A stretch of 64,000 nucleotides of DNA from Treponema_B putidum (GTDB lineage: Bacteria; Spirochaetota; Spirochaetia; Treponematales; Treponemataceae), in the NCBI RefSeq assembly GCF_007830595.1, contig NZ_VLLD01000005.1; one strand, 5' to 3'. Positions 35,258 to 42,714 of this stretch are shown in pieces. The notes under the pieces were generated by a model, which saw only the letters and a program-made list of their open reading frames with translations, was not told the origin of the DNA and made no database searches. Made by a program: the position numbers and the translations under genes. Within the stretch, counting starts at the first letter, position 1. Each line of letters starts with the position of its first letter.

Positions 35258-36946
35258 ATGGAAGTAGTATCTTTTTCGGTTGAAAATTTTAGAAGCATCA
35301 CAAAGAAAAGTGTAATACCATTAAAAAAACTTTCTATTTTAATCGGTAAAAACAATGAGGGTAAGTCGAACCTCTTAAAGGCTCTTGGGCTTGCAATGGA
35401 TATTATAAGTTCAGGCCGGTTTATAAAGAGACCTATTAGCAGCAGCCGATTGATATTTTCACGGACTAAGAATTATGACTGGGAAAGGGATTTTCCAATA
35501 TCCCTCCAAGATGGTATAGGTGGAGAAACAAGACTTGGTCTTGAATTTGAGTTATCTCAGACAGAAAAGGAAGAATTTAATAAGAGGTTTAAAACTAAAC
35601 TTTCATCCACTATTGTATTTGAAATAAGTATAGATTCAAATGCTAAGGGAGAGCTTGAGATAAGTGAACAAAACAAAAAGAACAAAAAAATAGTTGGAGA
35701 TCAAAAACATGAGATATGTGAATTCGTAAAAGAAAAAATATATTTCAATTATATTCCTGCAGTCCGAACCGAGGAAGATGCTGCAAAAATTGTCTATGAG
35801 CTTATAAGCAATGAATTATTAGGAATCAAAGAAGATAAGAAATATAAACAAGCTTTGGAATCTATCAAAAAACTGGAAGCCCCTGTTTTAAAAAAGATTA
35901 GCAAGACCATTAAAGATTCGATAGTACAGCTTGTTCCTAATGTAAAGGATGTAATAATTGCAAACAACAGTGAGCCCTCATATATGAGCAGACATTTGTA
36001 TTCAGGTCGTGAATATATCGAAATAGATGACGGTACAAAAACAGGTCTTGAGCTAAAGGGTGACGGAGTAAAAAGTTTGGTTACAATGGCCTTGTTAAAG
36101 GATATGACATTAAAAAAAGACCAAATTTCTTTTGTGGCAATAGAAGAACCTGAAAGTCATCTACATCCTGAAGCCGTACATCTTTTAAAAAATAAGATAT
36201 ATGAGATAGCCGAAAAAAATCAAGTAATCATCTCTACACATAGTCCTATCTTTGTAGATCGTGAAAATATAGATTCAAACATCATTATAAATGACGGTAA
36301 GGCAGCCCCTGCCGGAAATTTAAAAGTTATAAGAGAGGTTTTAGGCATAAAAACATCGGATAACTTAAAAAATGCCGAGCAAGTTTTGGTTGTTGAAGGA
36401 GAAAGCGACTTCATTATTTTGCAAGCTGTACTTCCCCTATTAAGTAAGGTATTAAAAGAAAAATTAAAGGAAAATTTTTTAATTATAGAAGAACTACGAG
36501 GTAGTTCAAAAATAAAATACAGAATAGGGGAGTTAAAATCTTCCTTTTGTTCTTATCATATTTTGCTTGATAATGATGAAGCAGGACGCAGAGCAAAGAC
36601 TGATAACGAAATACCGGATAAGGATATTACCTTTGTAACTTGTAAAGGTATGAAGGAATCTGAGATTGAAGATACCATAAATGTAGATATTTATAAAAAA
36701 GAAGTAGAAGGAAAGTACGGAATAAACTTATCTTGTAAGTATTTTAAGTCTAATAAGAAAAAATGGTCTGAAAGAATGAAAGATGTTTTAGCGGCTAGCG
36801 GAAAAAATTCTGATGAGGATGTATTAAAGGATATTAAAACAATCGTTGCAAGCTGTGTTAAGAAAAATCCGAAAAAGGCCTTAAACGAAAATAAAAAGGA
36901 AAGCATTGAAGCTTTAGCAAAAACTTTAGAAAAAATAAATTTATAA
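35258..36946 (+). CDS. OLD-family ATPase/TOPRIM nuclease
   Basis: 562 residues. N-terminal ABC-type ATPase: FSVENFRSI, Walker A IGKNNEGKSNLLKAL (about 30), and Walker B with D-loop VAIEEPESHLHPEA (about 294). C-terminal TOPRIM: QVLVVEGESDFIILQAV (about 375) and HILLDNDEAGRRA (about 435). OLD nucleases nick DNA and often serve in phage defence. A UvrD-like helicase of the Gabija type is absent beside it, so it is a stand-alone (class 1-like) OLD. AAGGAAA precedes the ATG. It is 20 bp upstream of a diversified lipoprotein gene. Confidence 0.92.
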   Translation: MEVVSFSVENFRSITKKSVIPLKKLSILIGKNNEGKSNLLKALGLAMDIISSGRFIKRPISSSRLIFSRTKNYDWERDFPISLQDGIGGETRLGLEFELSQTEKEEFNKRFKTKLSSTIVFEISIDSNAKGELEISEQNKKNKKIVGDQKHEICEFVKEKIYFNYIPAVRTEEDAAKIVYELISNELLGIKEDKKYKQALESIKKLEAPVLKKISKTIKDSIVQLVPNVKDVIIANNSEPSYMSRHLYSGREYIEIDDGTKTGLELKGDGVKSLVTMALLKDMTLKKDQISFVAIEEPESHLHPEAVHLLKNKIYEIAEKNQVIISTHSPIFVDRENIDSNIIINDGKAAPAGNLKVIREVLGIKTSDNLKNAEQVLVVEGESDFIILQAVLPLLSKVLKEKLKENFLIIEELRGSSKIKYRIGELKSSFCSYHILLDNDEAGRRAKTDNEIPDKDITFVTCKGMKESEIEDTINVDIYKKEVEGKYGINLSCKYFKSNKKKWSERMKDVLAASGKNSDEDVLKDIKTIVASCVKKNPKKALNENKKESIEALAKTLEKINL

Positions 36947-36966
36947 AATAATTGGAGGTTTTTAAA

Positions 36967-38415
36967 ATGAAAAAATTCAAAATTAGGGCAGTATCAATTA
37001 CTGCATTGTTGTTGGCTGCAGGCGTCTTATTAACAGGCTGTCCGCAAAAAGTAAAGGAAGAGCCCAAGTATACGGTAACTATTGATGGAACACCTAACGG
37101 TACTGTTACAGCCGGAAGCGATATAAGTCAGCCCGTTTACAAAGGAACGGTAATAAACTTTACAGCAGAGCCCGCCTCCGGCTATGGGGTAGGTAAATGG
37201 ACAATTACCGGAGGAGTTATTGTTTCGGGAGGAAAGAGCTTGGATAAGACTGCAAGTGTATCAATAACAGGAGATACAATTGTAAAGGTCGATTTTGATT
37301 ATGAGTTAAAGCTAAAAATACTTACAATTTTTGATGAAGATGCATCCCCCGGCAGTATGATTGTTAAAGGCAAAGAAAAAGTTACTCCTTCTGATGTAGT
37401 TGCAAAATTCGATTACGGATCACAAACCGATAAACAAATTCTCGTAACAGTAACAAACGGGACACTTAAATTTGGAGAAAATACGGTAAGCTTGTCGGTT
37501 GAAGAATCTGTAGGAAACTATGTAGGTTGGAGTAAGGATATTAAGGTTATAATAAAAGAATATATAACCTATGATATTGCAGGAGTCGAATTTACCATGA
37601 AAGGTATAGCCGCTGTGGATGCCCAGTTGGGTGATAATGATTACAATAATAATAGTTTCGATAAGAATCAGCCTCATACCGTAAGTTTAAGTGCCTATCT
37701 TATAGGGGAGACTGAGGTAACTCAGGAACTATGGGAAAAGGTGATGGGCAATAATCCCAGCGAGTTTGATGGAAGCTCCGGCAAAGAACCTGTTGCAGGC
37801 GAAACACAGGTAAAGCGTCCTGTAGAACGGGTAAACTGGTATCATGCAATAGCTTTTTGTAATAAACTCAGTATAAAACTAAATCTTGAACCCTGCTATA
37901 CGGTAAATGTTGGAGGAACCCCCGTTGATTTTAAAACTCTTAGCTTTGCCGCAATCCCTACTACTGATAATGCAGATTGGAATAAGGCAGAGCTTGATAT
38001 GAATAAAAGCGGTTTTAGACTTCCAACGGAGGCGGAATGGGAATGGGCAGCGAAGGGAGGAACTGATTATAAATGGGCAGGAACAAATACCGAGGCTGAA
38101 CTTAAAAACTATGCTTGGTACACTTTAAACAGCGGAAGTAAAACTCATGAAGTAAAGAAAAAGTCTCCTAACGGCTACGGTTTATATGACATGACGGGAA
38201 ATGTGAAGGAATTGTGCTGGGATTGGTATGGCACTATACCGGCTTCGCCGGGGGCGGACTATGCGGGGCCTGCGTCAGGCCCGTACCGTGTTACTCGCGG
38301 CGGCGGCTGGACCTGGATGAGTGACGCGACGTACTGCCGTGTAGCCAGGCGGGGTACCTGCTTTACTCACGACGGGGACGAATCTATTGGCTTCCGCTTG
38401 GCTTGCCGGCCTTGA
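36967..38415 (+). CDS. Lipoprotein with C-type-lectin (FGE/SUMF1-like) domain and diversified C-terminus (TvpA-like DGR target)
   Basis: 482 residues from the ATG at 36967 (GGAGG upstream; earlier TTG at 36952 rejected). A lipoprotein signal (LLLAAGVLLTGC) is followed by a Gly/Thr-rich beta-repeat (residues ~33-115, resembling bacterial InlB-B-like repeats), a second beta region, then a formylglycine-generating-enzyme fold (GETEVTQELWEKVMG; NKSGFRLPTEAEWEWAAKGG; YGLYDMTGNVKELCWDWYG). The last ~45 residues match the lectin-fold variable region of TvpA: RVTRGGGW, then CRVARR, then GFRLAC, with scattered T, D, Y, W, M and G at positions where a template would encode Asn. It is predicted to be surface-exposed. 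Confidence 0.88.
   Translation: MKKFKIRAVSITALLLAAGVLLTGCPQKVKEEPKYTVTIDGTPNGTVTAGSDISQPVYKGTVINFTAEPASGYGVGKWTITGGVIVSGGKSLDKTASVSITGDTIVKVDFDYELKLKILTIFDEDASPGSMIVKGKEKVTPSDVVAKFDYGSQTDKQILVTVTNGTLKFGENTVSLSVEESVGNYVGWSKDIKVIIKEYITYDIAGVEFTMKGIAAVDAQLGDNDYNNNSFDKNQPHTVSLSAYLIGETEVTQELWEKVMGNNPSEFDGSSGKEPVAGETQVKRPVERVNWYHAIAFCNKLSIKLNLEPCYTVNVGGTPVDFKTLSFAAIPTTDNADWNKAELDMNKSGFRLPTEAEWEWAAKGGTDYKWAGTNTEAELKNYAWYTLNSGSKTHEVKKKSPNGYGLYDMTGNVKELCWDWYGTIPASPGADYAGPASGPYRVTRGGGWTWMSDATYCRVARRGTCFTHDGDESIGFRLACRP
38279..38412 (+). other. Candidate DGR variable region (VR) with 3' IMH-like end
   Basis: This GC-rich stretch, unlike its AT-rich surroundings, encodes the lectin-fold tail. Many codons end in C (acc, gac, tac, tgc, cac), as expected when AAC template codons are mutated at both A positions. 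Invariant blocks between them are CRVA and GFRLAC. The 3' end (38389-38412) is invariant-type sequence. No template repeat or reverse transcriptase is in the window, so the donor must act in trans. Confidence 0.75.
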
Positions 38416-38440
38416 GCTCACACATTTTGCCGGAGAGGTA

Positions 38441-38472
38441 CTCAAAATCGGACATCCGTGTCCGATTTTGAG
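38441..38472 (+). repeat. Perfect 14-bp hairpin downstream of the VR
   Basis: Arms CTCAAAATCGGACA (38441-38454) and TGTCCGATTTTGAG (38459-38472) flank a TCCG tetraloop, 25 bp after the stop codon. DGR targets commonly need a hairpin just past the variable region for efficient retrohoming. No T run follows it directly, so plain termination is the weaker reading. Confidence 0.7.
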
Positions 38473-38476
38473 CTTC

Positions 38477-38534
38477 GAGTTTTGCCTTTTCGGCAAAACA
38501 TCGCAAGAATGTAACCACCGCTATTCATGGCGGT
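38477..38534 (+). repeat. Two further hairpins forming the left copy of an inverted-repeat module
   Basis: GTTTTGCC/GGCAAAAC (38479-38486, 38492-38499) and CACCGC/GCGGTG (within 38514-38534). Their order and several blocks (GAGTTTTGC, GCAAAAC, TAACCACCGC, TGGCGG) recur on the opposite strand at 39391-39445, on the other side of the next gene. Confidence 0.65.
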
Positions 38535-38682
38535 GAGCGGTAAAAAAAACGGTATGGATCTTATAAGGTACCGCGTCAGGCGCTAGGGAAAGGTAACAAC
38601 CAACGAAGTTTCTAGATCAAGAAATCTTTTATCCGAAAAAGTTTCTTAGCCTCGAAGCTTCGCCGGCTGTACTTCCCCTAAT

Positions 38683-39390
38683 CTACAGTTTTTCAATTTC
38701 GGATTCGGAAAGTCCCGTTATTTCTTTAATTAAAGCTATATCAAAGTTTTTTTGTTTCATAAGTTTAGCTGTTTCTATGGCTTTGCGGTAAATCCCTTTT
38801 TCTATAGCATCCATCTCAAAAGTGGACATTAATCTATATTCTTGCCTTGCTTGTTCGTTTTGTTTTACTGTTTGTATCATTTCTTCTATCCTCCTTGTAA
38901 ATTCACTCTTTGTTTTACCTGTTTTAAGATATTCTAAAAATTCTTTTAATTCTTTGTTTTCAGTGCTATTAAAGGCCTCTGCATTTATTATAACCTTTTT
39001 TGTTCCATCTTGTAAAGATATGTTTTTATCTTCAATACAGACATTTTCAAAGGTATAAACAGGTCTATTTTTACCGATAGCATCAAAAGTGCAAATAAAA
39101 ATTATAAAGCTGTCATTTAAATTATTATAGAAATTCCCCTTATCCAAGAACGAAATATCTATGGCTGCTTGGTAAAACCTCATTCTTTTAGGTATGTTTT
39201 TCTCGTTGCTCACCTGCATTTCAACATCGTAAAATTTACCGTTTTCTGTTTGCACTAAAACATCAAATCTTACGGATTTGGCTTGTTCATAGGTGCTAAT
39301 ATTGTGCTGTACCGAAATATATGCAATTTTGCCTATTGTATCAGATAATATCATTTCAATAAGTGCTTTACATAAACCTTCATTTTGCAT
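38683..39390 (-). pseudogene. PD-(D/E)XK nuclease family transposase-like protein, 5'-truncated
   Basis: 235 residues; family members are near 290. It starts inside the usual N-terminal domain (MQNEGLCKALIEMIL), so the family's first part is lost. Preserved parts: SVRFDVLVQTENGKFYDVEM with the PD-(D/E)XK Asp and Glu-x-Gln, MRFYQAAIDISFLDKGNFY, FIIFICTFDAIGK and a C-terminal helical tail (GLSESEIEKL). This Rpn-like family is multicopy in treponemes. Upstream the frame soon reaches a TGA in a hairpin; the coding start is replaced by palindromic sequence. It may be translated but is probably defective. Confidence 0.75.
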
Positions 39391-39410
39391 TCCGCCACGG
39401 ATGGCGGTGG
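39391..39410 (-). repeat. Hairpin with TCCG loop at the truncated 5' end of the transposase-like gene
   Basis: Minus strand CCGCCA-TCCG-TGGCGG, the right-hand counterpart of the ACCACCGC hairpin on the left. Confidence 0.65.
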
Positions 39411-39421
39411 TTATAGCTGTG

Positions 39422-39477
39422 AGAGTTTTGCATCAGCAAAACTCTAAGATAAAAAATGTACAGGACGTACATTTTTT
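39422..39477 (-). repeat. Right-hand tandem hairpins
   Basis: AGAGTTTTGC/GCAAAACTCT (10-bp stem, 4-base loop, 39422-39445) and ATAAAAAATGTAC/GTACATTTTTTAT (13-bp stem, 5-base loop, from 39449 to 39479). An overlapping alternative stem CAGGACG/CGTCCTG spans 39461-39490. Together they mirror the left-hand array. Confidence 0.7.
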
Positions 39478-39606
39478 ATTAGTCGTCCTGCAATGTTAAA
39501 TCTTCAAACCTTTTTACCATTTTTTTTATTTTCTTCCTCCCCATTATATTTATAGAAAATATTTGAAAAAAATAGTAAATTATAAAAAGATTTTTATCAT
39601 TCTCCT

Positions 39607-40662
39607 CTATTTTGTAAGCCCAAGCTCCTCACCCGCCCTTAACCTTGTTCTCATATTTTGAATTTTTGCATCCATAATTTCAAGGTCGGCGAGAATTGCT
39701 TTTTCTTTTTTTGAGGTTTCAATAACAGCGGCTATTCCTCCGTTTTTGATAACTATTCGCTTGTCTGCATAGAGGGCAAGGGCGGGGTCATGTGTGGCCA
39801 TTAAAACAATCTTTTCCTTAGAAACCAAGAGCTCCAAAGCCTTTTTGCGGTCAATGCCTGCGTTTTCTATTTCGTCTATGAGGACGATGGGAGAAGAGCT
39901 TAGAATAGCCGTGTCTGCAATCATAAGTGCCCTCGACTGTCCTCCGCTCAAGGCCGTTATTGGCGTATCTAAGTTAAATTTTTCGCCTGCAAGATTGTTT
40001 GCCGCTTCTATGATATTTTTTACCGCACCTTCTTTGCCTTGGATAAGCCGGCATTCCGCATGAAGCTCGATAAATTCTTTTACGGATAAATCCATTACAA
40101 AGTTCATATTTTGTGAGAGCTGAGCTACAAGTTTATTGTTTACCGAAAAACGGATTGTCTTATCGGGTGTTTTGCCGTTGATCAAAATGCTGCGGTTTGT
40201 GGGCGTATCCTTTTGGGCTGTCCATTCGATGTCGGCAAGGAGCCTTGATTTTCCCGAACCTGTCGGGCCTACAATCGAAATAATTTGAGAGGTATAAAGG
40301 GTAAGCTCATCAAAGTTTTCGCTTTCGCCGGACTTGTTTGTTCCGGGAAGAATTGTAAGACTGTGAACCTCGTTTGCATTTTCCAAATTAAGGAAGGCCT
40401 TCATTTGAATTATGTATTCAAAAAATGCAGAGTAGAGTTCTTCTTTGTTAATTGCTTTTTCTTCGCAAACTTCATCGGAAAGCGATTGTAAAAAATCTTT
40501 TAAAGTTTTCTCTTTGTTATTTAAAATACCTATTTCAATCAGACGGTTTTCAGTAATAAAATCCTCGATAAAAGGGTACTCGCTTAAAAGATTTTGAATT
40601 GATTTTTCAGAAAGTTTTTTAACTTCCGTATTTTCATCATTTAAATAAAATTCATTTTTCAT
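39607..40662 (-). CDS. ABC-type ATPase with N-terminal DUF1858-like helical domain
   Basis: 351 residues. Residues ~15-60 (SIQNLLSEYPFIEDFITENR) recall the DUF1858 helical domain. The ABC ATPase follows: Walker A GPTGSGKSRLLADI (about 133), signature LSGGQSRALMIADTA (about 238), Walker B VLIDEIENAGID and switch His MATHDPAL. There is no membrane domain, so it is not an ordinary transporter; it resembles AtwA-like ATPases linked to metallo-enzyme activation. It overlaps its GTPase partner by 4 bp. Confidence 0.85.
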   Translation of the reverse strand: MKNEFYLNDENTEVKKLSEKSIQNLLSEYPFIEDFITENRLIEIGILNNKEKTLKDFLQSLSDEVCEEKAINKEELYSAFFEYIIQMKAFLNLENANEVHSLTILPGTNKSGESENFDELTLYTSQIISIVGPTGSGKSRLLADIEWTAQKDTPTNRSILINGKTPDKTIRFSVNNKLVAQLSQNMNFVMDLSVKEFIELHAECRLIQGKEGAVKNIIEAANNLAGEKFNLDTPITALSGGQSRALMIADTAILSSSPIVLIDEIENAGIDRKKALELLVSKEKIVLMATHDPALALYADKRIVIKNGGIAAVIETSKKEKAILADLEIMDAKIQNMRTRLRAGEELGLTK

Positions 40663-41369
40663 TTTTTTATTCCTTGTTCTTCGGCAATTTTCATTTTGCG
40701 GATATTTCCCATTTGGAAATTTTCTCCTATTCTTGTTTCACCCAAACAATAAGAACAAAGAGCTGCCGGCATGGGAAAGCGGAGTTCCATTCCTTGCACC
40801 GTAGAAATATCTTCGGCTCTATCGGTTAAAAGGGTGCTGAGCTCAAATGCTCCTTGACCCGTAAGACCGTTTACATGCATGATAACTGCCCTAGGATTTA
40901 CGGCGTTTACCCTTGCCGCAAAAACTTCGCGTTCGGCCTGAGAAACGATGTCTCCCTTTGTGATAACTACAATGTCGGCGGATTTTAAAAGGGGGCCTAT
41001 CTTTTTTGGAGTATTTATTCCCGACAGGTTATCGATTACGCAGATGCCTAAAATATTTTTTATATAGGGGGAACAGCGGTTACAAAGCCCAGCTGATTCG
41101 CTTACCAAAATGTCAAGTCCTTCCTTGATTCCCCATTGCACGGCTTCTTCTATGTTTGACACAAAGAAGTGGTCGGGACATAGGGAACCGGAGATTCCTT
41201 TTTGTATCGGAACACCGGCCTTTTGATATAGAAGGTCATCATCAGTATAGAGGCAGTCGAATTTTACCGCTCCCGTTTTTATATTTTGCCTTTTTAAGGC
41301 ATCTATCGTTTTTAAGATTACGCTTGTTTTGCCCGACGATGGCGGGCCTGAAAATATTATTAAGTTCAT
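40659..41369 (-). CDS. P-loop GTPase, HypB/CobW-like metallochaperone type
   Basis: 236 residues: Walker A SGPPSSGKTSVILKT (residues 6-20), ILVSESAGLCNRCSPYI (CxxC, about 90-103), VVITKGD (G4-like), and a second CxxC-type motif ALCSYCLGE near residue 208. This matches HypB/CobW-type metal or cofactor insertases. Overlap with the ABC ATPase (ATGA) implies a joint complex. The client enzyme is unknown; no nickel or corrinoid enzyme is adjacent. Confidence 0.82.
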   Translation of the reverse strand: MNLIIFSGPPSSGKTSVILKTIDALKRQNIKTGAVKFDCLYTDDDLLYQKAGVPIQKGISGSLCPDHFFVSNIEEAVQWGIKEGLDILVSESAGLCNRCSPYIKNILGICVIDNLSGINTPKKIGPLLKSADIVVITKGDIVSQAEREVFAARVNAVNPRAVIMHVNGLTGQGAFELSTLLTDRAEDISTVQGMELRFPMPAALCSYCLGETRIGENFQMGNIRKMKIAEEQGIKK

Positions 41370-41586
41370 AAATATAATATACCAAATCTATGGGAAAAAA
41401 TCTGTAACGGATGTTACGCAGATATAAAATTTTTCCGGTCTATAACTTTTATAGTTTTTATAAATTCATCAAAGGATGAGCGTTATATGAACGGTCTATG
41501 AGAATCCTATGGACGGTGTATCTTCTTGTAAGTTTCTAATTTTTGTAGTACTATAATCTTTCTTTAATTAAAGAAGAACTTAACCT

Positions 41587-42699
41587 ATGAAAGAACAGCA
41601 AGAAGAAAATAAAGACTTTCTTACTACACAGATAATCACGTATCTCGGCAATAAAAGGTCTTTAATATACAAAATAGAAGATGAAGTAAAATCAATTCGG
41701 AAAAATTTAAACAAAGAAAAACTTATCTGTGCAGACCTTTTTTCGGGTTCAGGTATAGTTGCCCGAATGTTAAAAAAATATTCTTCAAAAATAATTGTTA
41801 ATGATTTGGAAAATTATTCTTATGTAATAAACGGCTGCTATCTTACAAATAAAGAAGAATATCCTAAAAAACTTTGTAATGAATTGAGAAATGAAATTAT
41901 ATCCTCTTGTTTAAAGGAAAAAATCCCCGGCATAATTACCAAAAACTATGCTCCTAAGGATGACAATAAAATCCAAAGAGGAGAAAGGGTTTTTTATACA
42001 CATAAGAACGCTCTTTTAATCGACACATATAGAAATTTTATAGATAAAATTATATCGGAAGAAAATTTAAAAAGATTTTTTTTAGCTCCCTTAATTACCG
42101 AAGCTTCAATCCATGTAAATACGAGCGGAGTATTTAAAGGATTTTATAAAAATAAAAATACCGGAATAGGCTGCTTCGGTGCCAGCGGTAAAAATGCCCT
42201 AACAAGAATATTGGGAGAGGTGGAATTAAAAGAGCCTGTCTTTAGTAATTTTAATTCAGAGCTTGAAATTTTTACAAAAGATGCAGTTCTTCTTTCAAAA
42301 GAAATAAAGAATGTTGATATGGTTTATATCGACCCTCCTTATAATCAGCACCCCTACGGTTCAAATTATTTTATGCTTAATTTGATTCTTAAAAATAGAC
42401 TGGATGTTCCTATAAGCCCCGTCAGTGGAATTACCCAAGGATGGAAACGCTCTGTTTTTAATAAAAGGCATTCGGCCTTAAAATCCCTTGAAGAAATAAT
42501 ATCGTCTCTCGATTCAAAGTACGCCATTATTTCGTACAATTCGGAAGGCTTTATTTCTTTTGAAGAGATGAGCAGTATGCTGCAAAAATACGGAGAGTTA
42601 AAAACCTCCAAAATAAAATATAACACTTTTCGAGGAAGCCGTAACCTTAACAATAGAAGTATACATGTTTCGGAATACTTGTTTGTTTTAAAAAAATAG
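41587..42699 (+). CDS. D12-class adenine-specific DNA methyltransferase (orphan)
   Basis: 370 residues. N-terminal TQIITYLGNKRSLI, SAM-binding motif ADLFSGSGIVARMLKKY (about 49), and catalytic motif IDPPYNQHPYGSNYFMLN (about 247). It should methylate adenine N6 in a specific site. No restriction endonuclease gene adjoins it, so it is either an orphan regulator or part of a broken system. A TATAAT (41552-41557) lies 30 bp upstream. AT-rich sequence suggests acquisition. Confidence 0.88.
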   Translation: MKEQQEENKDFLTTQIITYLGNKRSLIYKIEDEVKSIRKNLNKEKLICADLFSGSGIVARMLKKYSSKIIVNDLENYSYVINGCYLTNKEEYPKKLCNELRNEIISSCLKEKIPGIITKNYAPKDDNKIQRGERVFYTHKNALLIDTYRNFIDKIISEENLKRFFLAPLITEASIHVNTSGVFKGFYKNKNTGIGCFGASGKNALTRILGEVELKEPVFSNFNSELEIFTKDAVLLSKEIKNVDMVYIDPPYNQHPYGSNYFMLNLILKNRLDVPISPVSGITQGWKRSVFNKRHSALKSLEEIISSLDSKYAIISYNSEGFISFEEMSSMLQKYGELKTSKIKYNTFRGSRNLNNRSIHVSEYLFVLKK

Positions 42700-42714
42700 A
42701 TTAAAATAATACCG

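Noticed and set aside
35258..36946. Gabija defence system (OLD nuclease as GajA)
   Set aside because: No UvrD-like helicase (GajB) adjacent; next gene is a lipoprotein.
38540..38640. Template repeat of the DGR just downstream of the VR (AACAACCAACG-like sequence near 38593)
   Set aside because: Apart from a few A-rich bases it does not match the VR frame or invariant blocks.
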